The position numbers and the translations under genes are program-made. The notes beneath the pieces were generated by a model. The model was given only the letters and a program-made list of their open reading frames with translations, searched no databases and was not told the origin of the DNA. This document shows, one piece after another, positions 1-8,148 of a stretch of 64,000 bases of DNA; positions within the stretch are counted from its first letter, which is position 1, and each line of letters begins with the position of its first letter. Location: NCBI RefSeq assembly GCF_024347335.1, contig NZ_AP025464.1, positions 1,922,001 to 1,986,000 on the forward strand. The letters run 5' to 3'. The DNA is from Vibrio celticus (lineage in GTDB: Bacteria > Pseudomonadota > Gammaproteobacteria > Enterobacterales > Vibrionaceae).

Positions 1-1179
1 GAGAGTGGCGAATTTAGAGCAACAAAAGAGCCTCTTAATACCTTCTCTACATTCAGAGCTAACGAGCGTGGTGGTGTTTTCTTTGGTCAGAACCTTGTGG
101 CGAAAAATGAAGGTCTGGTGAAAGCGGGTGACGTGGTTGAGGTACTTGAAACCAAAGAGAAAGAGCACTACGAAGATACTTGGGTTGAGTCACTGCACTT
201 AACTTGCGTCGAGCGTGAAGAGATCGCTCGCGACTTCACGACGTTCTGGCTAGAGCCAGCGAAAGAGAACCATTCATTACCAAGCTATCAGCCAGGACAA
301 CATCTACCGATTGAGATGGTGATTGATGGCGAAAAAGTGTCTCGTCGTTACACGCTATCTTCTAGTCCTTCACGTGCGGGTCGTTTAGCGATTTCTGTAA
401 AGCGAGTGGATGATGGTCAAATCTCCAACTGGCTCAATGATCACTTCCAAGTGGGGGATACTCTTGTTGCTCAAAACCCAGATGGTGCTTTCTATTTAGA
501 ACAAAACCCTAAGCATCCACTACTGCTTTTGTCTGCGGGTAGCGGCATTACGCCAATGTTGTCGATGCTTCGTTATTTGGCCGACCATGGCCAGATTGAT
601 GATGTGGTTTTCTATCACCAATGCAGCAGCGAAGAAGATATCCCTTATCAAGCGGAGATCGATCAAATTGCCAATGAACATCCAGGCTTACAGGTTATTT
701 ACTCACTAAGCCAACCAACGAAAGAGTGGGGTGGTTTATCAGGACGTTTGAGCGTGTCTCACGTCGCCAAAATCGAAGAGTTGCACAAGCGTCAAGCATT
801 CGTGTGTGGCCCTGATGGCTTTATGGATAATGCCAAGAAATTGCTGATTCAAATGGGGCTTAATCCTCAGCATTACCACCAAGAAGCGTTTGGTGTTGCT
901 CAGTCTACGGAAGAGGCGGTGAAGCAGCTTCAGTTAAGTGTGAACGGCTACCTGTTTGAAGGTAATAACCAATCAACCCTGCTAGAGCAAGCGGAGTCGG
1001 CGGGTGTGTCTATCGCTTCAAGCTGCCGTGCTGGTTTCTGTGGCGCTTGTAAAGTGACCCTTGAGTCTGGGCAAGTTCACCAACCGGATGTGCCTGCATT
1101 GCAAGAACATGAACGCAATATGGGTCAGATACTGGCGTGTTGCAGTGTGCCTCAAACCGATATCGAAGTTGTTGATTAA
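1..1179 (+). CDS. MOSC-domain / ferredoxin-reductase fusion (hybrid-cluster type NAD(P)H oxidoreductase), 5' end missing
   Basis: The frame is open from base 1, so the gene begins upstream of the window; the GTG at 97 is only an internal valine. The first ~45 visible residues (FRATKEPLNTFSTF, FFGQNL) resemble the C-terminal part of a MOSC domain as in YcbX. An FAD-binding reductase domain follows (RRYTLSSSP, about visible residue 115), then an NAD-binding region (LLLLSAGSGITPM near 175; FVCGPDGFM) and a C-terminal plant-type 2Fe-2S domain with Cys at about 342, 347, 350 and 380/381 (CRAGFCGAC, ACC). By family knowledge it passes electrons from NAD(P)H through FAD and the cluster to a partner such as hybrid-cluster protein or a molybdenum-cofactor enzyme; the partner is not in view. 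Domain call strong, physiological role inferred. Confidence 0.85.
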   Translation, partial: ESGEFRATKEPLNTFSTFRANERGGVFFGQNLVAKNEGLVKAGDVVEVLETKEKEHYEDTWVESLHLTCVEREEIARDFTTFWLEPAKENHSLPSYQPGQHLPIEMVIDGEKVSRRYTLSSSPSRAGRLAISVKRVDDGQISNWLNDHFQVGDTLVAQNPDGAFYLEQNPKHPLLLLSAGSGITPMLSMLRYLADHGQIDDVVFYHQCSSEEDIPYQAEIDQIANEHPGLQVIYSLSQPTKEWGGLSGRLSVSHVAKIEELHKRQAFVCGPDGFMDNAKKLLIQMGLNPQHYHQEAFGVAQSTEEAVKQLQLSVNGYLFEGNNQSTLLEQAESAGVSIASSCRAGFCGACKVTLESGQVHQPDVPALQEHERNMGQILACCSVPQTDIEVVD

Positions 1180-1214
1180 CGACGCGTTCGGTCAAAAGGA
1201 AAACCACTAAATAG

Positions 1215-1252
1215 AAAGGCCGGAAGTTCGTGAATGAGCTTCCGGCCTTTTT
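1215..1252 (+). terminator. Rho-independent terminator after the reductase gene
   Basis: A perfect 12-bp stem (AAAGGCCGGAAG / CTTCCGGCCTTT) with a 12-base loop runs into a T stretch. It lies between two convergent genes; its mirror A-tract could also serve nadE on the minus strand. Confidence 0.85.
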
Positions 1253-1278
1253 GATTCTGAGACTAATTCAAAAACTAA

Positions 1279-2109
1279 TTAATCGTAGATCGTTGGGATT
1301 GGTTGACGCTTGTGCTGTGTTGCTTTGTAGATACTCACTAAGCGATCGGATACGTCTTGAGAAACGGCTTTGCCTTCAAGGAAGTCATCGATCTGATCGT
1401 AAGAAAGGTTCAATGCTGCTTCATCGGCTTTCTGTGGGTCAAGCTCTTCTAGGTCAGCAGTTGGTACTTTCTTAACCAGTAGCTCTGGAGCGCCCAGTGT
1501 AGCTGCTAGTTCACGGACTTGACGTTTGTTCAGGCCGAACAGCGGTGCTAAATCACATGCGCCGTCACCGTGCTTGGTGTAGAAGCCAGTAATGTTTTCC
1601 GCTGAGTGGTCAGTACCGATTACAAGGCCGCCAACGTAACCTGCAATTTCGTATTGTGCGATCATGCGAGCGCGAGCTTTCACATTACCTTTCACAAAGT
1701 CGATTTTTGCTGAGTCTGTTGGTAGTAAGCCTGTACCTTCAAGAGCAACGTGAGATGCAGCGTGAAGCCCATCAACACCCGCTTTAATATTTACAGAAAC
1801 AGATTGAGAAGGCTGAATGAAAGACAGAGCAAGTTGCGCCTCGTCTTCATCTTTTTGTTCACCGTAAGGCAGGCGAACCGCGATGAATTGGTAGTCTTTG
1901 CTACCAGCGCTTTTATTTAGGCTATCAACGGCCATCTGTGCTAAGCGGCCACAAGTTGTCGAATCCACACCGCCACTGATACCAAGGATCAGAGACTTGC
2001 AGCCTGACTGCTGAAGTTTCGTTTTGATAAAGTCCACACGACGAGTCACTTCGAAGTGAGGGTCAATTGAAGGTAGTACGCGCATTTCGTCACGAATTAA
2101 CTGTTCCAT
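1279..2109 (-). CDS. nadE: NH3-dependent NAD+ synthetase
   Basis: Adenylates nicotinate adenine dinucleotide and amidates it with ammonia to give NAD+, the last step of NAD synthesis, in the cytosol. The 276-residue length is that of the single-domain, ammonia-using enzymes; the glutaminase domain of the long form is absent. The ATP-pyrophosphatase loop SGGVDS is at residues 45-50, and the segment GTDHSAENITGFYTKHGDGA is the typical substrate-binding stretch. The ATG is preceded by AAAGGAA at good spacing. It is divergent from a nadD-like gene across 109 bp, which gives a small NAD-biosynthesis locus. Assignment is secure. Confidence 0.95.
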   Translation of the reverse strand: MEQLIRDEMRVLPSIDPHFEVTRRVDFIKTKLQQSGCKSLILGISGGVDSTTCGRLAQMAVDSLNKSAGSKDYQFIAVRLPYGEQKDEDEAQLALSFIQPSQSVSVNIKAGVDGLHAASHVALEGTGLLPTDSAKIDFVKGNVKARARMIAQYEIAGYVGGLVIGTDHSAENITGFYTKHGDGACDLAPLFGLNKRQVRELAATLGAPELLVKKVPTADLEELDPQKADEAALNLSYDQIDDFLEGKAVSQDVSDRLVSIYKATQHKRQPIPTIYD

Positions 2110-2218
2110 TCGTATTCCTTTCCTGCAAGCAAATTAAAAATCTAGTGTTATCATACCTAAATCATCCGATTTAAAAACCTCTTTGCACAAGCTTAGAAAG
2201 AGAAGGCAGTAATTAATA

Positions 2219-2740
2219 ATGGAAAAAATAGCCATTTTCGGTAGTGCGTTTAATCCACCGAGCTTAGGGCACAAAAGTGTGATTGATTCGTTGGCTCACT
2301 TTGACAAAATTCTACTCGTTCCAAGTATTGCCCATGCTTGGGGAAAAGAGATGCTAGACTTTGATACGAGATGTCAGTTAGTTAACGAATTTATTAGTGA
2401 TCTGTCACTGGACCAAGTGGAGCTTTCTTTGATCGAAAAGAGCCTATTTACGCCAGGTGAAAGCGTCACGACTTATGCGGTGCTCAGTGAGCTTCAAAAG
2501 TTACATCGTGACGCTGAACTGACATTTGTTATTGGCCCAGATAACTTCTTTAAGTTCTCATCTTTCTATAAATCAGATGAGATTACCGGGCGGTGGTCTG
2601 TAATGGCTTGCCCTGAAAAAGTGAAAATTCGCAGCACAGACATACGTAATGCATTGATAAGTGGGATCGATGTTGCAAAATTGACCACTAAGTCAGTTAC
2701 AAAAGCGTTGCAAGATAGTGGTCTGTATACAATAATGTAG
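2219..2740 (+). CDS. Nicotinate-nucleotide adenylyltransferase-like protein
   Basis: A 173-residue nucleotidyltransferase of the NadD/NMNAT superfamily, expected to adenylate nicotinic acid (or nicotinamide) mononucleotide. Visible signatures are the N-terminal nucleotide-binding segment GSAFNPPSLGH (HxGH-type), VIGPDNFFKF in the middle, and KIRSTDIRNAL near the C-terminus, the ISSTxIR-type motif. It is shorter than the usual ~215-residue NadD and its N-terminal motif (GSAFNPP rather than GGTFDP) is divergent, so it may be a second, salvage-type paralogue rather than the housekeeping enzyme. The divergent nadE neighbour supports a role in NAD metabolism. Confidence 0.8.
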   Translation: MEKIAIFGSAFNPPSLGHKSVIDSLAHFDKILLVPSIAHAWGKEMLDFDTRCQLVNEFISDLSLDQVELSLIEKSLFTPGESVTTYAVLSELQKLHRDAELTFVIGPDNFFKFSSFYKSDEITGRWSVMACPEKVKIRSTDIRNALISGIDVAKLTTKSVTKALQDSGLYTIM

Positions 2741-2767
2741 GTTTACTAATTCAATGGATTTGAGACT

Positions 2768-3253
2768 ATGCTAAAGTCCGCGATACATGCGACGATGATC
2801 ATGGCAGCATGCAGTGTGCCTGCGTATGCTGAATGCGATTTTTTTAGCTTAGATTCGATCATGTTGACTTCTGATAAAGATGGCAGTTGTTTAGACTTCT
2901 CCTCGAGCATCGAGTCTTTTGGCCAACGCATGATGGAAATCAGTGGATTGAGTGAAGAAGAAGCCGAAAACACCCCAGACTATTGGTCTGACTGGGTTCT
3001 TCAAACCAAAGACTCGCCATTGCTGACACAAAGCATTGAATCAAACTATATTGGCTTGGGTATGTGGTTTCCAGAAGACCTTGAAGATGAGCAGTATGAT
3101 ATGTCGACAGAAGAGTGGTTGATGAATCATGGTCTTCAACTCAGCATCGGCTTTGGCGAGAAAGTAGAAGGGCAGCCGCGTATGCGCTTTGATTATCGTT
3201 GGCATGACTCACGTGACGCCGACCTAATGATGCAGGTTGAGTTGCCATTTTAG
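2768..3253 (+). CDS. Small exported protein of unknown function
   Basis: I do not recognise a named family. The 161-residue product opens with a signal-peptide-like stretch (MLKSAIHATMIMAACSVPAYA, cleavage expected after AYA), so it is probably periplasmic or outer-membrane associated. The mature part is acidic, holds two cysteines near its start, and ends ...VELPF with a terminal Phe; an aromatic last residue is usual in outer-membrane beta proteins, but no porin-like strand series is obvious. It lies 27 bp after the nadD-like gene on the same strand and may be cotranscribed. A strong terminator follows. Confidence 0.6.
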   Translation: MLKSAIHATMIMAACSVPAYAECDFFSLDSIMLTSDKDGSCLDFSSSIESFGQRMMEISGLSEEEAENTPDYWSDWVLQTKDSPLLTQSIESNYIGLGMWFPEDLEDEQYDMSTEEWLMNHGLQLSIGFGEKVEGQPRMRFDYRWHDSRDADLMMQVELPF

Positions 3254-3303
3254 ACAAGCAGATACATAGATAGATTGCTATCTATGTAAAAACACTAAGA
3301 ATT

Positions 3304-3340
3304 AAAAAAGCCGCAAAAACTCAGTTTTTGCGGCTTTTTA
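3304..3340 (+). terminator. Rho-independent terminator
   Basis: A-tract, stem AAAGCCGCAAAAAC / GTTTTTGCGGCTTT, then a T run. Nearly symmetrical, so it can end both the exported-protein gene and the convergent regulator gene. Confidence 0.85.
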
Positions 3341-3386
3341 GTATCTGGCTTGCTAGTTTAAATACCAGCTCTCACTTAGCGCCAAG

Positions 3387-4013
3387 CTATAAATCTTCAC
3401 CAAAAACAAGCATACACAGTTGCTCGAACTCTTCTTCTTTACCTGAGAACAGATCATCAATCACAAGTGAACGTTTTTGGCCTGACTGCATGCGTTTCTT
3501 CGCTTCTCGCATCACCATCACCAGAGTGTGCTCTTGTGGCAGGTTTGAATCATCAATGTTCCATTGATTGAATCGCTGAGAAAGAGCACTTTCGCAAAGC
3601 AGTGGTTTAAATGACAACACTTCTTGCTTCAAGACAGAAAGCATATCTTTAAACGCTTGTTCCGTATTATTGGCATTGGAAGCACGAGCTTTGGTTTGCT
3701 CTAGCTTTTCTAGTAGTGCCGAAGAGAGGTTAGTTTGCGTAATGTAACCCGCTTGTCTTGGGAATGAATCCGTCAAACGAACAGAAAAGTCGACACGGTT
3801 AACCTGAGTGTTTGGAAAGTAGGTCAGTGACGTTAGGCAGTCGTATGGAATCCAGACGCTTTGTCCTAGTTCAACGGCATACTCTTGTTTGCCTAACTTA
3901 ATCAAAACCAAGCCACTTTGAACCGATACAAGGCTATGTTTAAGTACTTTCTTGCGTGGTGTGATCACCAAGTGTGAAAAGTAAGCCGATGTATATTCAA
4001 TAGCGAAGTTCAT
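3387..4013 (-). CDS. AraC-like regulator with cupin sensor and reduced C-terminal DNA-binding part
   Basis: A 208-residue protein. The N-terminal ~110 residues look like the cupin-type sensing domain of AraC regulators (VQSGLVLIKLGKQEYAVELGQSVWIPYDCL). The C-terminal part (LVMVMREAKKRMQ...LVIDDLFSGKEEEFEQLCMLVFGEDL) resembles only the first helices of an AraC DNA-binding domain; the usual ~100-residue double helix-turn-helix is not all there. It may bind DNA with one helix-turn-helix, act by protein contact, or be a shortened family member. The frame is clean, without sign of recent breakage. Target unknown. Confidence 0.55.
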   Translation of the reverse strand: MNFAIEYTSAYFSHLVITPRKKVLKHSLVSVQSGLVLIKLGKQEYAVELGQSVWIPYDCLTSLTYFPNTQVNRVDFSVRLTDSFPRQAGYITQTNLSSALLEKLEQTKARASNANNTEQAFKDMLSVLKQEVLSFKPLLCESALSQRFNQWNIDDSNLPQEHTLVMVMREAKKRMQSGQKRSLVIDDLFSGKEEEFEQLCMLVFGEDL

Positions 4014-4188
4014 AGATAGTACCTTAATTTTGGGGCGTCAAGATTACCGTTAATCTTAAAGAATGCCAACAATAACAGGGGATTTTCAATGTTTCTGGTC
4101 TGACCTTGTCAAAAGTATGGGCTCTGTAGCTGCGAGAAGTCAAAACAACGCGTAGAATGAGCCAGCTTTTTATTATATGAATTAAAAA

Positions 4189-5295
4189 ATGACCTCTCCA
4201 ACCGATCCATATGTTGATATTCGTCCTTACGGCGATGATGAAATTCCAGCGGCACTAAACCGTCTTATTAATGATGAAGAATTTATCAGTGCAATCTTGC
4301 ACTACCGTTTTTCAAACCATGCGTCTTGGTTCAAAGCATTAATGAGCCCGATTTTGCGTGTGTACTTAAAAATGAAATGGAGCAAGCTGACTAGCGTTGA
4401 ATCCATTCAGATTGAAGTGAAAAAGTACTTACGCGACACGTTAGCGAAAACCACTAACGGTGTGACGTACACGGGTGTCGAGTCACTGGATGCGAACCAA
4501 GCTTATCTGTTTGTATCAAACCATCGTGACATTGCTATGGATCCTGCGTTGGTAAATTACGCTCTGCATCAAAATAATCATCAGACTTGTCGCATCGCTA
4601 TCGGTGACAACCTGTTGAAAAAGCCATGTGCGACTGAATTGATGCGTTTGAACAAGAGCTTCATCGTAAAGCGTTCTTTGAAAGGACCGCGTGAGATGAT
4701 GAAAGCGCTAGGGCAGTTGTCTTCTTACATTAAGCACTCTCTAGAAACAGGCAACTCAATCTGGATCGCTCAAAAGGAAGGTCGTGCGAAAGACGGTAAC
4801 GATTTTACTGAGCCAGCAATCTTGAAAATGTTTCACGTTGAAGGACGTAAGCAAAAAATTGCTTTCCCTGAATACGTGAAGTCATTGAAGATTGTTCCTG
4901 TGGCTATTTCTTACGAGAACGACCCATGTGACACGGCTAAAGCGATAGAGCTTTTCGAGAAAGACGTAAACGGCAGTTACGAAAAGGGTGAGTTTGAAGA
5001 TATCGAAAGTATCATTCAAGGCATCATCGGTAATAAAGGACGCGTTCACGTTGGCTTCGGTCAGGTTATCGACCAAGATTTTGATACCCCTGAAGCGCTT
5101 GCTGAAGAGATCGATCGTCAGATCCACGATAACTACAAACTGTTTCCAGTAAACTTACTGGCAGCAGAAAAAGAAGATGAGTCGATTACAGCGGTAGTTA
5201 AGCAAGAGTTTGAAGCTAAACTATCGAGCCTGCCACAAGGTGCGCGTCAGTACTTGATCGATAGCTACGCGAACCCAGTGAAGAACATTGGTTAA
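4189..5295 (+). CDS. PlsC-like phospholipid/glycerolipid acyltransferase
   Basis: A 368-residue acyltransferase related to 1-acylglycerol-3-phosphate acyltransferases. The catalytic HX4D block is visible as NHRDIAMDP around residue 112, and the acceptor-binding block as WIAQKEGRAKDGND around residue 200. It is longer than PlsC (~245 residues), carries a ~100-residue N-terminal extension and shows no clear membrane segment, so it is probably a peripheral membrane enzyme. The acyl donor and acceptor cannot be read from the sequence. It stands alone between an upstream regulator gene on the opposite strand and a terminator. Confidence 0.8.
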   Translation: MTSPTDPYVDIRPYGDDEIPAALNRLINDEEFISAILHYRFSNHASWFKALMSPILRVYLKMKWSKLTSVESIQIEVKKYLRDTLAKTTNGVTYTGVESLDANQAYLFVSNHRDIAMDPALVNYALHQNNHQTCRIAIGDNLLKKPCATELMRLNKSFIVKRSLKGPREMMKALGQLSSYIKHSLETGNSIWIAQKEGRAKDGNDFTEPAILKMFHVEGRKQKIAFPEYVKSLKIVPVAISYENDPCDTAKAIELFEKDVNGSYEKGEFEDIESIIQGIIGNKGRVHVGFGQVIDQDFDTPEALAEEIDRQIHDNYKLFPVNLLAAEKEDESITAVVKQEFEAKLSSLPQGARQYLIDSYANPVKNIG

Positions 5296-5329
5296 CGAGA
5301 GTTAGTTGATTAGCAACTTGATTGAATTG

Positions 5330-5356
5330 AAAAAGGAGCCTTGGGCTCCTTTTTTG
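5330..5356 (+). terminator. Rho-independent terminator after the acyltransferase
   Basis: Stem AAAGGAGCC / GGCTCCTTT with a two-base loop, followed by a T run. Confidence 0.8.
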
Positions 5357-5424
5357 TTTCTGAATCGCTACTTGCTGCTGCGATCGAGCATTTACGTATT
5401 AGAGCAATAGAGCTTTAGCCTGAA

Positions 5425-6024
5425 TTAGCGAGCGACTGCGCCACCGAGCTCTAGATTGGTTGGCCATGTGGTTACGGTGTTGCCGCCCAGATAGATGTTG
5501 CCTTTGACTGTCATGGTCTCGGGGAATGTTGTAATCCCAGAACCGCCTATATATAAGTTACCATCAACCACGATCCCGTTGGGTAGCTCGGTTAAAGGAG
5601 TGCGGATCACGCTCAGATCGCCTTTCACTCTAAAGCCATTCGGTAGCCTTTCCAGTGGAGTATCGGTGAGGTTAATAAAGCCGCCCACTCTTACACCTCT
5701 TGGCCAACTGGTGATTTGGCTGCCAATTAAGTCGACGTAACCTTTTATCTTAACCCCGCTCGGGACTTGAGCGAGTTGGCTGTTAGAGCCTTTTAGGCTG
5801 CCGTTCACTTCTAACCCTTTGGGTAGGCGTGTGATCGCAGTGTTCTCTATATTGAGATTACCATCTACCACCAAGCCAGTTGGAAGTGATGTATAAGGCT
5901 TATTTCTTAGATATAAGTTTCCGTAATTATCGAGATGGTTCAATATTTGATAGTGATCGAGTGGTTCAGCACTGACATTTGTTATGGTTAAGGAACCAAT
6001 AATAAGTGCAATTATTCTGAGCAT
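5425..6024 (-). CDS. Exported solenoid-repeat protein (LPxG...VxGxLxI repeats)
   Basis: A 199-residue protein with a signal peptide (MLRIIALIIGSLTITNVSA). The mature chain is about seven tandem repeats of roughly 20 residues following the pattern TxLPxGLxVxGxLxIxxTxI, e.g. TRLPKGLEVNGSLKGSNSQL and ERLPNGFRVKGDLSVIRTPL. Such repeats are expected to stack as a regular right-handed beta or leucine-rich-like solenoid. Similar repeats occur in phage and bacterial proteins of unknown role; an exported copy suggests surface or periplasmic binding. Function unknown. It is divergent from a DUF1496-type gene. Confidence 0.65.
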   Translation of the reverse strand: MLRIIALIIGSLTITNVSAEPLDHYQILNHLDNYGNLYLRNKPYTSLPTGLVVDGNLNIENTAITRLPKGLEVNGSLKGSNSQLAQVPSGVKIKGYVDLIGSQITSWPRGVRVGGFINLTDTPLERLPNGFRVKGDLSVIRTPLTELPNGIVVDGNLYIGGSGITTFPETMTVKGNIYLGGNTVTTWPTNLELGGAVAR

Positions 6025-6127
6025 AACAAGCTTCTTATTACGATAGACGTTTACACTATAATGGAAAAATTAATCTCGCATAGTGTTTTACCCATTTGGC
6101 GGTAGATTAACGAGGAATGGAGCAAAG

Positions 6128-6424
6128 ATGATAGGTAAATCAATGATTAGAGTAAATATACTAATTGTTAAGGTCTTTCTGATAGCCGCTTCAGTGTTTG
6201 GCTCAATGTCTGCGAGTGCCAATAAAGTAATTTCAACGCCCGGTAAAGCTGCGGTAGTGGTGACACAAGGCAGTCAACAGCAACGAGTTTGTTATTATGA
6301 TGACAAGGCTTATAGTATTGGGGCAGTGTTAGAGGTGGGGGGCGTAGTGATTCAGTGCGCTGCAGAAAATGATTTTGAGCAAAATGGGTCACTGGCTTGG
6401 GTTCAATTAAAAAAAGACGAGTAA
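6128..6424 (+). CDS. DUF1496 / YnjH-type small exported protein
   Basis: A 98-residue secreted protein. I choose the ATG at 6128, preceded by GGAG six bases upstream, over the earlier in-frame start at 6083, which would prepend a non-signal stretch. A hydrophobic signal segment (ILIVKVFLIAASVFGSMSASA) is followed by a mature part with QQRVCYYDDKAYSIGAVLEVGGVVIQC, matching the DUF1496 pattern: RxCYYxDKxYSxGAxxxxxGxxxxC with two conserved cysteines, probably a disulfide. Role unknown in the family. Confidence 0.75.
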   Translation: MIGKSMIRVNILIVKVFLIAASVFGSMSASANKVISTPGKAAVVVTQGSQQQRVCYYDDKAYSIGAVLEVGGVVIQCAAENDFEQNGSLAWVQLKKDE

Positions 6425-6438
6425 TTCACTCGTCTTTT
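6412..6438. terminator. Bidirectional terminator overlapping the DUF1496 stop codon
   Basis: Perfect 11-bp stem AAAAGACGAGT / ACTCGTCTTTT with loop AATTC; the TAA of the upstream gene lies inside it. It serves both this gene and the convergent YfcZ/YiiS gene. Confidence 0.8.
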
Positions 6439-6460
6439 AATAAGAATATAAATGCTTATA

Positions 6461-6760
6461 TTAACGCGCTAGAGAGCGAGTCTTAAGTTCAAAAATAATC
6501 TTCTCAGCGCTAACTTCAAATTTAAAGCGAGCGCGCAACTCTGTGCTTTCTTCAGTCATCTCTGATGCTTCGAACTCAACGTTGCTAGACACTTGTTTAG
6601 CAAGTTCAACATACTTAGCAAACTCAGCTTCAATCAGTGCTTTTGAGTTTCCGTAAACCGTTACTTCAGCAACATCGTCGCCTTCTTTAATGATGAACCC
6701 GATTTCGCCTGCACAGCCGCAAGCCTCACATACATCGTTGTTACCAATATCTTGGCTCAT
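6461..6760 (-). CDS. YfcZ/YiiS family small protein
   Basis: I place the start at 6760 (MSQDIGNNDVCEACG), where AGGA sits at proper spacing; the longer frame to 6802 adds 14 unlikely residues. The 99-residue product has the family's N-terminal CEACGCAGEIGF segment, then an alpha/beta part ending in FEVSAEKIIFELKTRSLAR. Members are small cytosolic proteins of unknown role in gammaproteobacteria. The Cys-rich N-terminus (CxxCxC) could bind metal; that is inference. Confidence 0.8.
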   Translation of the reverse strand: MSQDIGNNDVCEACGCAGEIGFIIKEGDDVAEVTVYGNSKALIEAEFAKYVELAKQVSSNVEFEASEMTEESTELRARFKFEVSAEKIIFELKTRSLAR

Positions 6761-7290
6761 AAATAATCCTCTTACAAAGTCTGAGGTTATTCTAACGAGC
6801 AATTTGAACTGTATCTACAAAAATTAAAACCTTTGAACTAATTTATACTGGTATGCTATGTTGTTTGTTAAGGTGTTTAATGAATATCTACATTCGCGCC
6901 GCCAAATATGTGTGTGATTTACCTCACGTTTTGTTTAAAAGGAATGTTATTAATATGTCAGAATATCATTCACTTAGTTGCGCCAGAAATGATTTTATAA
7001 GACTATCTATCGCTTGATAGGTATTTATACAATAAATTTTTCGTTGGGTATTTCATATTCTAAGTAGTTATTTAAACTTATCGACTTAGGATTGTAAGGT
7101 GATTTTCGAAGAATAATTAGACAAAGTGTCCAAAGAGGCATCACTGTAAAATTGTTCGTACATAGTATTTGTGTGAATTTAGTTATAAATACTTGCGAAA
7201 AAATACCTTGCTCACATAATGCTGATAACGATTTTCATTCTGACTTCATTTGATTGAGTTAGATGGATTTACAAAGAGAAGAGCCTGAAT
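6761..7290. promoter_or_regulatory. Long AT-rich leader upstream of luxT with CRP-like and Fur-like sites
   Basis: 530 bases without a convincing gene. TGTGA-N6-TCACG at 6913-6928 is close to the CRP consensus. At 7223-7241 the segment GATAACGATTTTCATTCTG matches a 19-bp Fur box at about 14 positions. A 20-codon frame with a GGA upstream (6955-7017) could be a leader peptide but is weak. A short inverted repeat (CTATC / GATAG) lies near 7003-7019. All assignments are by eye and tentative. Confidence 0.4.
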
Positions 7291-7752
7291 ATGCCAAAGC
7301 GTAGTAAAGAAGATACAGAAATCACGATCCAGAAAATCATGGATGCCGTTGTAGACCAGCTACTAAGATTGGGTTACGACAAGATGTCATACACGACGTT
7401 GAGTCAACAAACTGGTGTTTCTCGTACAGGTATAAGTCATCACTTTCCAAAGAAAACGGATTTTACTGCTGCTCTAGACGGTCGTATTTTCAAGATGTTC
7501 ATGGAACACATTGACTTCGAAAATGGCCTTGACGCATTTTCAGCTAGCTGGGTTGCAGCACTTGAAGACGCTGAGTTCCTAGCAATCTTACGTTTACTTT
7601 TCCATCATATCGTTACTGCTGAGAGCGCGCATGAGTTCGCTGCAAACGGTATTGATCGTCTATACAAGCTGACTGAAACTCAGTTTGGCGATACTAGCGG
7701 TAAAGAACTAGAGTGGTTGATTGGTAAATCATTGATTCGTATGAGCCAATAA
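7291..7752 (+). CDS. luxT: LuxT/SwrT-type TetR family transcriptional regulator
   Basis: A 153-residue TetR-type repressor. The N-terminal three-helix DNA-binding region (MDAVVDQLLRLGYDKM, TLSQQTGVSRTGISHHFPKK) occupies about residues 10-60; the ligand/dimer domain is short compared with ~200-residue TetR proteins. Length and N-terminus (MPKRSKEDTEITIQ) agree with what I recall of LuxT of Vibrio harveyi and SwrT of V. parahaemolyticus, which act in quorum-sensing output (qrr1 and other targets) and swarming regulation. The start has AAGAGAAGAG upstream. It stands alone between a long leader and a terminator. Confidence 0.85.
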   Translation: MPKRSKEDTEITIQKIMDAVVDQLLRLGYDKMSYTTLSQQTGVSRTGISHHFPKKTDFTAALDGRIFKMFMEHIDFENGLDAFSASWVAALEDAEFLAILRLLFHHIVTAESAHEFAANGIDRLYKLTETQFGDTSGKELEWLIGKSLIRMSQ

Positions 7753-7770
7753 TCAGCACTCAATAAAAGA

Positions 7771-7793
7771 AGCTCCTGCGGGGGCTTTTTTTG
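7771..7793 (+). terminator. Rho-independent terminator after luxT
   Basis: Short GC-rich stem AGCTCC / GGGGCT with loop TGCG, then seven T. Confidence 0.75.
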
Positions 7794-8062
7794 TGCCTGC
7801 CGTTTCACTTCTTGTGCGTTTTTCTCTAAATCCCACACCGATGTCGCTGTCTTGTTTATTGATGCTGAATGAAGTTATTTCTCTTCTTTTTATATGCTTA
7901 CGTTCAAGCCTTGTTTCCCTCTCTAGTGTTAAAAGCTAAGTAACTCTAAAGGGTAGTGTGCATTTCTAGAGCCTCAAACGTTCAAGGTGAGGCGTTTTGG
8001 TGTTTGCTGCCATCGTTATTAATAAAATTGAGTTTAAGCCGAGAGAGTAGCTGTGAGCCAAT
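7794..8062. other. Intergenic region between luxT and hutD, no feature seen
   Basis: About 270 bases separate the luxT terminator from the haem-operon terminator. I see no coding frame with a ribosome-binding site, no RNA gene and no repeat here. Confidence 0.6.
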
Positions 8063-8090
8063 AAAAAAGCCCCGAACAAATCGAGGCTTA
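8063..8090 (-). terminator. Rho-independent terminator of the hutBCD operon
   Basis: On the minus strand, AGCCTCGA / TCGGGGCT (one G-T pair) with loop TTTGT, followed by six T. It lies about 60 bases beyond the hutD stop. Confidence 0.8.
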
Positions 8091-8148
8091 GGATTACGTC
8101 ATTGTTATCAAGAACGAATACTCAAAACGAGTCGCTCCTTAATCGGAC

